Notes: generated by a model not told the origin, from the sequence alone. A DNA stretch of 64,000 nt from Mesorhizobium koreense (GCF_031656215.1 NZ_CP134228.1:2685001-2749000), one strand, 5' to 3'. Shown: positions 1-8,912, counted from the stretch's first letter. Translations and numbers: made by a program.

Positions 1-849
1 AGACATGTTGATGGGATGCTTCTCGGTGCCGGCCGTGTATTTCACGATGGGACCGACCGCGAATGAACGCCCCCTGAAGCCGTCGAGCTTGTCGGCCAGA
101 CCGCCATCGTCGTCCTCGACCTGGTAGAGCATGGCCCCGATCACGCCGATCGCGAACTTCTTGTTCAGATATTGCATGAGCGACGCGTCGACATGGAACA
201 TCGCGCCGCTCTTATAGTCAGTGTCGGGATTCCGGGTATTGATATCCAGGCCGGCGACCATCGAGAAATCGAGCCCGCGCGCCATGTCCAAATAGGTGTA
301 GGCGAGCGTCGGCGAGAAGGTCCAGTAGTTCATACCGACATTGTCGAGCGCGCCGACACGATAGGAGCCCGTCGGAGCGAAGATGCGGACGCTTGCGGAA
401 AGGAAATTCTTGCCCGAATGCCAGCCGATGGTCGGCGCGAACATGATGTCGCCAAGCGCGGTGTTTTCCTGGGTCACTTCCCTCGCGCCGAGCTGTGCCT
501 GCGCCCAGATATATTCGACCGGGATCGACAAGCTGAAGGCAAGCGTCGTGTTCGGGGCGATCTGGACGTCCGGTACCCAAAGGCCCGTGAAGGTGGTCCC
601 GACGACGACGGCCTTCAATCCGGCGCGTATCTGGCCGGCGACGGGAATATCGACATCTCCTCCGACGCTCGCGCTGTAGAAGACGCTCACGTTGCTCCAG
701 TAGAGACCGGCCGGCGGCAGGATGGCCGCAAGCGGCATGGCATTCTGGCCGGTGAGGTAGTGGCCAAGCGCGGCTTCCGTCGCCATCGCGCTCTTCGGGA
801 GACCAAAGGCGATCAGGCCGATTGCGGCGGACAGGGCTAGCCGGTTCAT
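1..849 (-). CDS. SphA/MetA-pathway (Phenol_MetA_deg) outer-membrane protein, 3' end cut by window
   Basis: Read on the minus strand from the ATG at 849, which has a GAGGGGA ribosome binding site 6 bases upstream; the frame stays open for 283 codons to the window edge, so the C-terminus is missing. The N-terminus (MNRLALSAAIGLIAFGLPKSAMA) is a signal peptide. The rest is an alternating beta-barrel-like pattern with family phrases such as ALGHYLTGQNAM, LGDIMFAPTIGWH and FAVGPIVKYTAG. This matches the family annotated as MetA-pathway phenol degradation or SphA proteins, thought to be outer-membrane channels for hydrophobic compounds. One copy of the six-copy upstream motif lies 92 bp before the start, so it is probably a separate transcription unit. 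The substrate is unknown. Confidence 0.85.
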   Translation of the reverse strand, partial: MNRLALSAAIGLIAFGLPKSAMATEAALGHYLTGQNAMPLAAILPPAGLYWSNVSVFYSASVGGDVDIPVAGQIRAGLKAVVVGTTFTGLWVPDVQIAPNTTLAFSLSIPVEYIWAQAQLGAREVTQENTALGDIMFAPTIGWHSGKNFLSASVRIFAPTGSYRVGALDNVGMNYWTFSPTLAYTYLDMARGLDFSMVAGLDINTRNPDTDYKSGAMFHVDASLMQYLNKKFAIGVIGAMLYQVEDDDGGLADKLDGFRGRSFAVGPIVKYTAGTEKHPINMS

Positions 850-941
850 TATCGTCCCCTCAAAAGTTCTCGCAACGGCACATGGAGCGCTGCCAAGCCA
901 CCCGCGGTTGTCGAATCCTTCGGCCACCAGCCCGAATTGGA

Positions 942-959
942 AAGTACGTAACAGTTACA
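942..959 (-). promoter_or_regulatory. Motif site A, upstream of the SphA-like gene
   Basis: Coding-strand sequence TGTAACTGTTACGTACTT. It has two GTWAC units six bases apart followed by GTACTT, and points at the gene starting at 849, 92 bp away. It is one of six near-identical copies in the first 9.1 kb and the only one with T rather than C between the two GTWAC units. Confidence 0.7.
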
Positions 960-968
960 AGAAGACAT

Positions 969-984
969 TCCGGATCAGTCCGGA
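969..984 (-). terminator. Possible weak hairpin after the neuromedin-U-like gene
   Basis: TCCGGA-TCAG-TCCGGA can form a 6-bp stem with a 4-base loop 40 bp after the stop codon of the minus-strand gene at 1023. It is followed on the minus strand by a mixed T-rich stretch but no real T-run. It may simply be two copies of a self-complementary hexamer. Confidence 0.25.
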
Positions 985-1022
985 TTTCGCCTAGGAGCGC
1001 CGCGCGATGCGGTCGCCCTCGC

Positions 1023-1832
1023 TCATTTCTCCGGGAACAGGAAGGTCAGCGTCGTGCGGATACCCCATTGGGGTGCACCTGCAGGCGCTTCCGCATAATA
1101 TTTCCCGCCGATCTGGAAGCTCATAGATTGCTCCCCGATCTTGAACACCTTCGATAGAGCGAGATTGATGGGCACGGTCCACTGGTCGGCTACCCAGTCG
1201 TAAGTGGATTCGGTGTTAAGCGAGAGCGTCACGCCGTGGCCGAGCCCATAGGAGATGAACGGCTGGAGCAAGGTCTGGCTGATATCTTTACGGTCGTGGC
1301 TGCCTGCAACCGACCAGATGTGGTTGGCCAGCATGCCGACTGTCCAGGGACCGCTCTGCTTCAGGATGAGCCCGGTCGGCCCGGCGCCGAACTTTCCCGT
1401 CCCGAGAAAATCGCTGGTGGCGGTCGGCAGGAGGAAGACAGGCCCGACGCCCCAGACGATGCCTCCGAGACCGGATTGTCTTGGAGTGAAGAAGAGGCTG
1501 GCATTGATGTCGCCGAGGCCGAACAGATTGTCCTGGCCCGGAACATAGTCGCGGTATTCCAGGGGGATGATCGTGCGGGTTATCACGTTCCAATCGTTGT
1601 TGAGGGAGAACGGTATCACCGGCTGGATGTTGAGCGTGTAACCAAAGCCGTCATGGCCGGGACCGGCTCCGAAGTCGAAATTGCTCTGCAGCGGGACGCT
1701 GATCAGGTTGGCGACGGGATTGGCGAGCTTCTTGGCCAGTTCATCCGCGTCCTGCCCGAGCGCGGAGGAGACCGGCAGGATGCCCAATGACAAGGCGATC
1801 ACGAGCCTGTGGCGGGCACGGCGAAGGTGCAT
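1023..1832 (-). CDS. Putative outer-membrane channel, 'neuromedin U'-type transporter family
   Basis: 269 residues. The ATG at 1832 is chosen over an in-frame upstream start at 1892 because GAGGAAAGGACC directly precedes it and it opens a clean signal peptide (MHLRRARHRLVIALSLGILP, then VSSALGQ). The mature protein carries the family hallmarks KLANPVANLISVPLQ, YTLNIQPVIPF and a beta-rich C-terminus ending in TFLFPEK, typical of a barrel with a terminal aromatic strand. Databases often call this family neuromedin U, a misnomer; I infer an outer-membrane channel. Motif site B lies 85 bp upstream, so it has its own promoter despite following the MscS gene on the same strand. No substrate can be assigned. 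Confidence 0.8.
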   Translation of the reverse strand: MHLRRARHRLVIALSLGILPVSSALGQDADELAKKLANPVANLISVPLQSNFDFGAGPGHDGFGYTLNIQPVIPFSLNNDWNVITRTIIPLEYRDYVPGQDNLFGLGDINASLFFTPRQSGLGGIVWGVGPVFLLPTATSDFLGTGKFGAGPTGLILKQSGPWTVGMLANHIWSVAGSHDRKDISQTLLQPFISYGLGHGVTLSLNTESTYDWVADQWTVPINLALSKVFKIGEQSMSFQIGGKYYAEAPAGAPQWGIRTTLTFLFPEK

Positions 1833-1917
1833 GGTCCTTTCCTCTCGCATCGCAGACCTGGGCCGAAGCCTTGGCTCCGGCACCAGGATCATTTTGCGGG
1901 CGAGAGGCGCGTGACAA

Positions 1918-1935
1918 AAGCACGTTACGGTTACA
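1918..1935 (-). promoter_or_regulatory. Motif site B, upstream of the neuromedin-U-like gene
   Basis: Coding-strand sequence TGTAACCGTAACGTGCTT, 85 bp upstream of the start at 1832, in the gap after the MscS stop codon. Both GTWAC units carry A at the variable position. This copy shows that the two minus-strand genes are separately controlled. Confidence 0.7.
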
Positions 1936-1954
1936 CGATAATCTCCGGTCGCTC

Positions 1955-3712
1955 CTATTTCGTTGCTTCGTCGGAGATGATGGTTGTGGCCGCGGCTCCC
2001 AATTCCTTGGCGTCGGTGCCGGCAGGCACGCCGGCCGTGTCGACGAAAACCCTCGGGCGGGCGAACTGGATTCCGGCCGCGGCGAAGCCGTCCCTCAGCC
2101 GTTCGTAGAACTCGCGTCGCAATGCATATTGTCCGCCCGGGCGCGCGGTGAATTTGGTGCCGATGACCAATCCGTGCTGCTCCATCCGTTTCACCCCCTG
2201 GAACTTGAGCGGCTCGATCAGCCCGCCGCTGAGTTCGGCATCGTCCTCGATCTCCTTCGACACATTTTTGACGACACGCTTGGCGACACGAAGGTCGGTC
2301 CGGAAATCAAGCAGGAAGTCCAGCTTCACCAATATCCAGTCCCGGCTCTGGTTATTGATTACGCCGATTTCCCCGAACGGGATGGTGAATACCGGCCCGT
2401 TCGGATGTCGCAGCTTCATCGAGCGGACGGACAGGGATTCGACCGTTCCTTCGGCCTTGCCGACGTTTATGTATTCGCCGACGCGGAATGCGTCGTCCGA
2501 CAGATAGAAGACTCCCGAGATGACATCCTTCACGAGCGCCTGCGAACCGAAGCCGATGGCGATTCCGAATATCCCGGCGCCTGCCAGGAGCGGCGCTATG
2601 TTCACCCCCAGGGCGGCAAGGATGATCATCCCCGTCGCGGCCACTGCAAAGAAAATGAGGATCGCGCGCAGGAGCGGGATGAACGTCAGGATGCGGGAGG
2701 CGGGCTGATCCTTCGGTCCGGTCTTCGCCAGCATGTCGAGTCCCGCCGAGGCGACTTGCCAGAACAGGAAGCCTACGGCAATCGCGATGCCGATATCGAG
2801 AAGGATGCGCACGGCACGCTGGCCGAGCCGCTCGGATGCAACGTCGACCAGGTCGATGCCCACGGCCCAGGCAAGGAGAACCCAGAAAACGATGAACGTC
2901 ACGAGAGAGATGCAACGGGCGATGATCTGGCGCCAGGGGACGCCACTTCGTTCCTCCAGCCACAGACGGCTGATCGCGATAGGGAGCAGTCCGAGCAACT
3001 GGAGCGCGACCGCGCCTCCGGCGAACGCCCCGTTCTCCCCGCGCGCAATGCGTGCGGCGACCGTGGCGGCTATCAGGAGAAGGACCAGTCCGAAGAACCA
3101 GCGGGGCTGATTCAGGACGATTTCGGCGGCGGGGTTCTCCAGTCTTCCCCGCCAGTTGCGGGGAGGCTGTGCAGGTTCCCTGGAGCGAATGCCAAGGACC
3201 AGACCGAGGATGGCGACGCTGATAACGACCAGGGCGATCCAGAACGACATTCCTGCCGCCGCAACGGCCTCGGCAGAGGATTCTGAAAGTTTCAGCAATC
3301 CAAGCGTTAGATAGCCCAGGAGAATCCATATGGCCGCGAGGCACACGGCCGCGGCGCATAGGAGGTTCGACTTGCCGAACGCGTATCGCAATGCCGCGTT
3401 GGTCGCCGCTGCTGCACCCCACACGAATGCCGCGCCCGCGAAGAGGACGAAGGCGACGGCGCGCACCCGGTCTGGAACCGGAAGCAAGAATTGAAAGAAG
3501 CTGCCGGCGAGCACGAATATGATGATCCGTGCCATCGCACCAAGGTGCATGTCGCCGCGTTCCGCAGCTTCGCGGGCCAGTCTTGAAACCACGTAGGAGG
3601 CGGCCACAAGGGCGACCGCGCAACCCAGGATCGCGAGCCACTCTCCGGAGGAGCCCGCCCAGGCGAGTGCCGCCGGCAAATCGGCGCCGAATGCCGCCAT
3701 TCCAGACTGCAT
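1955..3712 (-). CDS. Mechanosensitive channel, MscS family
   Basis: 585 residues from the ATG at 3712. The frame stays open to a GTG at 3949 (664 residues), but that start has no ribosome binding site and the extra 79 residues look unlike a membrane protein; another ATG is at 3700. Seven or more hydrophobic segments precede the MscS core. The pore helix is clear (LLAGAGIFGIAIGFGSQ, then ALVKDVISGVFYL), followed by the beta domain (GEYINVGKAEGTVESLSVRS, then LRHPNGPVFTIPFGEIG). It is longer than E. coli MscS (286 residues), matching the multi-helix YbdG/YnaI-like types. It should open on membrane tension in the inner membrane. It follows the SH3/repeat gene, probably in one operon driven from site C. 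Confidence 0.9.
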   Translation of the reverse strand: MQSGMAAFGADLPAALAWAGSSGEWLAILGCAVALVAASYVVSRLAREAAERGDMHLGAMARIIIFVLAGSFFQFLLPVPDRVRAVAFVLFAGAAFVWGAAAATNAALRYAFGKSNLLCAAAVCLAAIWILLGYLTLGLLKLSESSAEAVAAAGMSFWIALVVISVAILGLVLGIRSREPAQPPRNWRGRLENPAAEIVLNQPRWFFGLVLLLIAATVAARIARGENGAFAGGAVALQLLGLLPIAISRLWLEERSGVPWRQIIARCISLVTFIVFWVLLAWAVGIDLVDVASERLGQRAVRILLDIGIAIAVGFLFWQVASAGLDMLAKTGPKDQPASRILTFIPLLRAILIFFAVAATGMIILAALGVNIAPLLAGAGIFGIAIGFGSQALVKDVISGVFYLSDDAFRVGEYINVGKAEGTVESLSVRSMKLRHPNGPVFTIPFGEIGVINNQSRDWILVKLDFLLDFRTDLRVAKRVVKNVSKEIEDDAELSGGLIEPLKFQGVKRMEQHGLVIGTKFTARPGGQYALRREFYERLRDGFAAAGIQFARPRVFVDTAGVPAGTDAKELGAAATTIISDEATK

Positions 3713-3954
3713 CGTACGGAGCAGATGCAGTCCCTCCACGTTCCTGACAAACTCGGAGCTTTCAGGAACCAGCGATGCACATTCCGCCTGGCTCGCCAGG
3801 GCGCCGGATTCCAGAAGAAGGAAAAACGCTCGGAGACTGTAGTTATCCGCGCTACGCCTACGGATCTCAGGAAAGTAGCCCGGCATTGCCTGCAGATCCT
3901 GCGACGCCCGCTTTCGTCTGGTCGGCGTTCGATGATCGGCAAAGGCCACGACGG

Positions 3955-6462
3955 TCAGCGCCTGTGGAAGCCGCCACCATGGAAGCCGCCTCCTCGGAAA
4001 GCGCCGCCACCGTGGAAGCTGCCGCCGTGGCCGGCGCCGAAATTACCGCCCCGATTGAAGCCGCCGCCTCTGAACTGCGGATGGAACTCGGCGCGGTTTG
4101 CAAGCGCACGCTGATTTCCGCGGAGGCGGCCGTTGCGGTCGAAACCCAGATTGTCGGGAATGTTGGTGCGGACGTGACCCGCGCGATTTGCTCTTGAACC
4201 CTGCGCGCGGTTCGCGATCCGGTTTTCTGCCTCGCCGGGGCGCTTGAGATTGTCCTTTGACGGCTTCTGCACCGGGCCCCATCCGTCCGACGTATGCTTC
4301 TGCCATTGTCCATTGTCCCGGCGATAGACATTGCCGTCGCGGCCCGCGTAGACATCGCCGCCCTTGCCCTGGGCGATGAAGCCGCTATTGCCTGCGGAAG
4401 TGCGCCATCGCGCGGCCTCGCCGCCGCCCGCCAGCGACCCGCCGCCGGCGCGAGCCCAATCAGAGCCATGCCGCACGCCGGCGCTCTTCCAAGAGCCGTA
4501 GATATTGCTGCCGCCGCGCGCGAATGCGCCCGTATTCGTCCGCGGGTTATACGCGCCCACGAAGCCGCGTTCGCCGGCTGGGCCGGCAATAGCGGCGCCT
4601 CGGAAATAGGTGCCCGTCCTTGGATTGTAAGCGGCTCCGGCCGCGATGCCCCGGTAGGGACCGTAGGCATAGCCGTAGCGGCCGAACGTCCCGCGCACCG
4701 GGTTGTAGAAAGCGCCCATCCCGTAGGTGACCGGCCGCGGATAATACGGCCAGTAGCCCGGCCCGGCCCAGCCGTAGTCCCAATAGGGCGCGTAGGCCCA
4801 GCCAGTGCCGTAGACCAGGGCATCCCAGGCGAGATACGCTCCAAGGTAGCCGAGCGTGTAACCGTACCAGACCGCATCGTCTTCCGTTTTGTAGACGCGT
4901 ACATAGGTGGCGTTGTAGACGGGAGAGGAGGGCGGGATCTTGTAAATCTCGTCCGGTACTGATTTCGCGACGGCGAACGGGCCCTCCGGGCTATCGCCGA
5001 CGAACCAAATGCCATCCTTGAGGACGTAGTATTTCGAACCGACCTTGATCACGGTTTCGTTCGTGTTGACGGCATAGCCGAGCGTCGTGCCGTCGATCGG
5101 TTTGAAGTCAGGCGTCCCGCCGTACGCCACGTCGACGGTCACAGAGCCGTCCGTCGCGACCCGCGCCGTTTGCGGGATGCTCGCCTTCAGGCGCGCCTCG
5201 GCGTTCTCGGAGGTGCCCGGCACCGATGAGCGCACGCTGTAATAGGGTGCGTCGTCGGGGATGTTCCTGAAGTCGTTCGGCAAGGTGGGGGTGGTGAAGG
5301 TCCATGGCCCGTCGAGCGATTTGGCCGAGAACCAGCGGCCGGACAGCAGGATGTAGACTGTCCCGTCGTTCCTTGCTCGGAAGACGTCGCCGTCGCTGTT
5401 CGATACCCATTCAAGCCCGGTGCCGGGGACCGGCTCGTATTTCGGGTCGCCCTTGAACTGGATCAGTTCGGCCGGCTTGTCCGAATAGAAGACCTTCGGA
5501 GCCTGGCCCTCGGGGAAGGGGACAGGCGGTACAGCCGTCCGCGCGTCCTTCCAGTTGTCCTCGTCGGGGAGGTGTGACAGCGGATCGGGAAGGCTCGCAG
5601 CAGGACTCCACTCGCCTTGCAGGGATTTCGAGGTCAGCCAGGACTTGTCGTCACGCAGGTAATAGCTTCCATCCGCGTCGAGCTTGAAGAGATCCCAGTT
5701 GGTGTTGATGACGAAGGACAGCCCGGCGTCGCCCTTGACGGGCGCCACGGTTTCCTTGCCGTCGGTCTGCAGAAGGACGGCAGGCGACGTGCTGAAGAAG
5801 ATCGGCGGCGGATCCGATTTCAGTCCTTCGACGTTTCCCGTCTTCTGGTAGCCGGTGAGGCTGGCGGTCAGCCGCTCTTCCGACAGGGTGAGGGGACCGG
5901 TCGGGAGCAGCTTTCCCACCTGAAGCGATAGATCGGACAACTGGTTCCGGTCGAGCGAGGAGAATTCGATCTGCCTCGCCTGCACATTGGTCAGAATCAC
6001 CTCGCCGGTATCGTGATCGTCGGTCGTATCGCCGGTCAGGGTAATCACGCCGAAGGCCGGCTTGGCATCCTTGGTGGCCTTGTATTCGGAGGCAACGAGC
6101 GCCGTGAGATTGGCGAAGCCGGTCCAGCCCGACACTTGCGGCTGGTAGAGCACGATCTGGCCACCGCTCGAGGTGTCGTAGGCGCGCGGCCAGTTCGGGG
6201 TGTCCGCATCGGCCTGGTTCAGGTACTTGCCGCTGACGAAGCCGGACTTGCCTGCATAGTCGACCGCGCACCAGGCGCCGGCCTCGTCGCAGCCCTTCAA
6301 TTCGATCTGGGCGTCTGCGGGTATGGTTCCGGCGCTGCTATAGCCGGTACCGGGACCGGTTCTTAGCTTGACGTTGTCGGTCGCCGTAGCCGGAACGGCG
6401 TAAGTGTGGGACAAGGAGAGCCCTAAAAGGCCCAGAGCCAACAGGATCGCACGTTTCAGCAT
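3955..6462 (-). CDS. Exported SH3-domain protein with three internal repeats and a Gly/His-rich tail
   Basis: 835 residues with a signal peptide (about 1-22) and then a bacterial SH3 domain (about 24-82: NVKLRTGPGTGY, GAWCAVDYAGKSGFVSG). From about 221 to 520 there are three imperfect repeats of about 90 residues, seen as FFSTSPAVLLQ / FYSDKPAELIQF / VAYGGTPDFKPI, each with a YYL/VYIL/YYVL-x-W segment and a LQGEW / LDGPW / PEGPF turn. After that come an aromatic- and Gly-rich segment (WAYAPYWDYGWAGPGYWPYY) and a tail of FRGGG/GFHGGG units ending HRR. Similar proteins are sometimes labelled carbohydrate-binding family V/XII; no enzyme motif is visible. I infer a cell-envelope or cell-surface binding protein. 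Motif site C lies 83 bp upstream. Confidence 0.75.
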   Translation of the reverse strand: MLKRAILLALGLLGLSLSHTYAVPATATDNVKLRTGPGTGYSSAGTIPADAQIELKGCDEAGAWCAVDYAGKSGFVSGKYLNQADADTPNWPRAYDTSSGGQIVLYQPQVSGWTGFANLTALVASEYKATKDAKPAFGVITLTGDTTDDHDTGEVILTNVQARQIEFSSLDRNQLSDLSLQVGKLLPTGPLTLSEERLTASLTGYQKTGNVEGLKSDPPPIFFSTSPAVLLQTDGKETVAPVKGDAGLSFVINTNWDLFKLDADGSYYLRDDKSWLTSKSLQGEWSPAASLPDPLSHLPDEDNWKDARTAVPPVPFPEGQAPKVFYSDKPAELIQFKGDPKYEPVPGTGLEWVSNSDGDVFRARNDGTVYILLSGRWFSAKSLDGPWTFTTPTLPNDFRNIPDDAPYYSVRSSVPGTSENAEARLKASIPQTARVATDGSVTVDVAYGGTPDFKPIDGTTLGYAVNTNETVIKVGSKYYVLKDGIWFVGDSPEGPFAVAKSVPDEIYKIPPSSPVYNATYVRVYKTEDDAVWYGYTLGYLGAYLAWDALVYGTGWAYAPYWDYGWAGPGYWPYYPRPVTYGMGAFYNPVRGTFGRYGYAYGPYRGIAAGAAYNPRTGTYFRGAAIAGPAGERGFVGAYNPRTNTGAFARGGSNIYGSWKSAGVRHGSDWARAGGGSLAGGGEAARWRTSAGNSGFIAQGKGGDVYAGRDGNVYRRDNGQWQKHTSDGWGPVQKPSKDNLKRPGEAENRIANRAQGSRANRAGHVRTNIPDNLGFDRNGRLRGNQRALANRAEFHPQFRGGGFNRGGNFGAGHGGSFHGGGAFRGGGFHGGGFHRR

Positions 6463-6545
6463 TTTCCCGCTCCGTCTCGGATCAGGCGAATAGCGTTCGT
6501 CGCCATTGCGAAAGCTGATCTGGCGTCAGGGCCGGACGGTCCAAC

Positions 6546-6563
6546 AAGTACGTTACGGTAACG
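6546..6563 (-). promoter_or_regulatory. Motif site C, upstream of the SH3/repeat gene
   Basis: Coding-strand sequence CGTTACCGTAACGTACTT, 83 bp before the start at 6462. The core CGTTACCGTAACG is close to a perfect palindrome. It likely serves both the SH3-protein gene and the MscS gene behind it. Confidence 0.7.
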
Positions 6564-6683
6564 TCCAAGGGTGCGCCCGCCGTCACTATCCAGTGACCGG
6601 CACGGCTCGGTATTTCCGCGCCGCCCTTGGGGGGCGGTCGCGCTATCTGCGGAGGCCCCTACAGGGGCCCCGGCAATGGCCGC

Positions 6684-6701
6684 TGTAACCGTTACGTACT
6701 T
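6684..6701 (+). promoter_or_regulatory. Motif site D, upstream of the 138-residue exported protein
   Basis: TGTAACCGTTACGTACTT on the plus strand, 65 bp before the ATG at 6767, the shortest distance of the six copies. It matches the consensus at every position. Confidence 0.7.
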
Positions 6702-6766
6702 CCTCGCGAGGTCCAGGCGGCCAATCCTGTCAGCCCATCATCGGTATTGGCAGGAGCAACAGCGAC

Positions 6767-7183
6767 ATGATGCGAATATTCAGCTTGCTCGTGCTCTCGG
6801 CGTGGACGCTTTTGGCTGCAGGCACATTGACCTTGCGCGCGGCTTCGCTGGAGTCGCTGCAGGGCGCCTGGACGCCGGATGGCGCGAACTGCGAACAAAT
6901 CTTCGAGAAATCAGGGAACCGGATTCACTTCAAGGACCGTCATGCCGGCACCACCCTCGGCATGATCGTGTCCGGCAACAAGATCGTGGGCCCGAACGGC
7001 TCTTGTGTTGCGCATCGCGTCGTTCCGAAAGGGGACCATCTTTCGATCGGTCTGCGATGTTCCGATGCCGTGATCTTCGCGGACCTGTCCTTGTCGCTAA
7101 AATTCGTCGACTCCACGCATTTCGTACGGGCGGATCCTCTCTTTCCGGAAAATACCTACGGCTATCACAAGTGCGCGATGTAA
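6767..7183 (+). CDS. Small exported protein of unknown function
   Basis: 138 residues, with AGGAG 11 bases before the ATG. The N-terminus (MMRIFSLLVLSAWTLLAAG) is a signal peptide. The mature part of about 115 residues contains LQGAWTPDGANCEQIFEKSG near its start and ends YGYHKCAM; four cysteines could form two disulfides. The W-x-x-D-x-x-x-C opening resembles small periplasmic proteins of unknown role in rhizobia, but I cannot name a family. It overlaps the next gene by 13 bases, so the two are probably translated together under site D. Confidence 0.75.
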   Translation: MMRIFSLLVLSAWTLLAAGTLTLRAASLESLQGAWTPDGANCEQIFEKSGNRIHFKDRHAGTTLGMIVSGNKIVGPNGSCVAHRVVPKGDHLSIGLRCSDAVIFADLSLSLKFVDSTHFVRADPLFPENTYGYHKCAM

Positions 7184-8469
7184 CGGCCGAACTACGGCGC
7201 CGAGCGCTGCAATTCCACATCCTGTTCACGGTTGTCCTCGTCGGCTGTGGACATCCAGTCGGCGTGCTGGCGCCCGTTTCCGCGAAGGCGCCCGGAGCGT
7301 CGGTGGCGGACCTCCTTGTCGTCACGACGCGGAAACCAACCGGCGATCCGTCGACGCTATATGGCGGCGACCGCGACCGTGCCTTCTCGCTCGACGAGAT
7401 CGCCGTGTCGATCCCGCCCGATGCCAAACGGGAGATTGGCCAGGTCCAGTGGCCAAGGCATCTTCCGCCCGATCCGTCCAAGGATTTCGCGACGTTGCGT
7501 GTCAGGCATCTCCCTCCGACACGGCAGGCGGGGTTCGACTGGCTCGGGCGCAACCTGCCGCCGAGCCGCGACGTGCTCGTCTTCGTCCATGGATTCGACA
7601 ACCGGTATGAAGACGCGGTCTACCGCTTCGCGCAGATCGCGCACGACTCCAAGGCCAATGCCGCTCCCATCCTTTTCACCTGGCCCTCGGGCGGCAGCCT
7701 CTTCGACTACAATTACGACCGGGAAAGCACGATCTATTCGCGTGACGGCCTGGAGAATCTCCTGCGTCTTCTGGCCGAAGACGGGCGGGTCCATGAAGTC
7801 AGCATCCTCGCCCATTCGATGGGGACCTGGCTCGCCATGGAATCGCTTCGCCAGATGGCGATCCGGCAGGGCCGGGTGGCACCCAAGATAACGAACGTCA
7901 TCCTCGCATCTCCCGATATCGACGTCGACGTCTTCGCGCGCCAGTTCAGGGAACTGGGTCCGCGCCATCCGAACTTCACCGTCTTCGTGGCGCAGGACGA
8001 CCGCGCGCTGGCCGTATCGAGGCTTATTGCCGGCAACGTCAACCGGCTCGGTCAGATCAATCCGAATGTCGAGCCCTATCGCAGCGCTGTCGAGAAATCG
8101 GGAATAACGTTGGTCGACCTCACGAAGCTGAAAGCCGGAGACAGCGCGCATCACGACAAATTCGCCTCGACGCCTCAAATCGTGCAGGCGATTGGCACGC
8201 GGCTGGTCGCCGGCCAGTCGCTGACCGAATCCAGCATCGGCCTTGGAGACAGCATCACTATGCTGGCTGCCGGGGCCGCGAAAGCTGTCGGTACCGGGGT
8301 CGGCATGGCGGTCAGCGCGCCCATAGCAGCGATCGATGCGGATACGAGGCGTAATCTTTCGAGCCAGGCCGGAAGCTTCGTCCAGCAGATCGGTGGAAAC
8401 TCTCCTCATGCCGTCCAGGAAGGCAAGGCGGCCGATCAGCTTTTGGTTTCGAAAGACGGCGGCTCCTAG
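7171..8469 (+). CDS. Lipoprotein alpha/beta hydrolase, DUF900 family
   Basis: 432 residues from a GTG at 7171 that overlaps the end of the upstream gene. This start gives a lipoprotein signal: basic RRR, a hydrophobic run and the lipobox LVGC at residues 23-26. The rest is a DUF900-type alpha/beta hydrolase: VLVFVHGFDNRYEDAVYRFAQ, LFTWPSGGSLFDYNYD, then the nucleophile elbow AHSMG and the strand NVILASPDIDVDVFARQ, with a late DSAHHDKFAS that may hold the catalytic His. The C-terminal 80 residues are low complexity. I infer an envelope-anchored serine esterase or lipase. There is no clear Shine-Dalgarno sequence; coupling to the upstream gene is likely. Confidence 0.85.
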   Translation: MRDVTAELRRRALQFHILFTVVLVGCGHPVGVLAPVSAKAPGASVADLLVVTTRKPTGDPSTLYGGDRDRAFSLDEIAVSIPPDAKREIGQVQWPRHLPPDPSKDFATLRVRHLPPTRQAGFDWLGRNLPPSRDVLVFVHGFDNRYEDAVYRFAQIAHDSKANAAPILFTWPSGGSLFDYNYDRESTIYSRDGLENLLRLLAEDGRVHEVSILAHSMGTWLAMESLRQMAIRQGRVAPKITNVILASPDIDVDVFARQFRELGPRHPNFTVFVAQDDRALAVSRLIAGNVNRLGQINPNVEPYRSAVEKSGITLVDLTKLKAGDSAHHDKFASTPQIVQAIGTRLVAGQSLTESSIGLGDSITMLAAGAAKAVGTGVGMAVSAPIAAIDADTRRNLSSQAGSFVQQIGGNSPHAVQEGKAADQLLVSKDGGS

Positions 8470-8503
8470 AGCCGATGGTCGCCGGCAAGCCCACTACGCG
8501 CAT

Positions 8504-8761
8504 TCAAACGTAGTAGCACATCGAGATGATCTCATCCTCGATCTCCCGGCAGACGTTCCGATACTCCTCTATCTCCCGCTGGTTGGATGGCTTGTTCTCG
8601 CTGGTCAAGCGGTCAAGCATCAGGCTCGCCTCCTCGAAGGCGCCGCAGAGATTGAGGATCTCGGGGTCTCTTGCACTGAGGATTTGCAGCCGGCCGCGCA
8701 AAGCCGGCATTCTCAGCATAAGCTTCAGCAGTCCCTTTTGGTTGTAGTCCACTGCTGACAT
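8504..8761 (-). CDS. 85-residue conserved-looking protein of unknown function
   Basis: The ATG at 8761 starts MSAVDYNQKGLLKLMLRMPA; an upstream in-frame ATG at 8842 would add 27 residues of poor quality. The product is soluble, Leu/Glu-rich and probably all-helical (PEILNLCGAFEEASLMLDRL, REIEEYRNVCREIEDEII), ending MCYYV. No family recognised. It converges on the DUF900 gene with 34 bases between stop codons. Motif site E lies 151 bp upstream, which supports it being a real, regulated gene. Confidence 0.65.
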   Translation of the reverse strand: MSAVDYNQKGLLKLMLRMPALRGRLQILSARDPEILNLCGAFEEASLMLDRLTSENKPSNQREIEEYRNVCREIEDEIISMCYYV

Positions 8762-8912
8762 GTTACCAGCCCCATGAAGTAGGCGCCTCCGAAACAGAGG
8801 CGGAGAGCCGCCGGCCGCGCTCGATGCGGCCTGTATCGGCAATGGAAGACCACATGGCGGTACGCCCGCTGACGGGTCATTGGAAATCTGCCAGATTCAA
8901 GGGGCATTGAAT

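Larger units (their letters stand above)
6463..6766. other. Divergent intergenic region with two copies of the motif
   Basis: 304 bp between the divergent SH3-protein and 138-residue-protein genes. It holds sites C and D in opposite orientations, about 120 bp apart, one facing each gene. No open frame in it has a credible start or product. Confidence 0.7.

Noticed and set aside
1787-3286. 499-codon plus-strand open frame opposite the MscS gene
   Set aside because: Charged low-quality translation, antisense to a clear MscS core, and it crosses motif site B.
6571-7170. N-terminal extension of the DUF900 protein back to 6571
   Set aside because: It would overlap site D and the whole 138-residue gene in another frame; the GTG at 7171 gives a proper lipoprotein signal.
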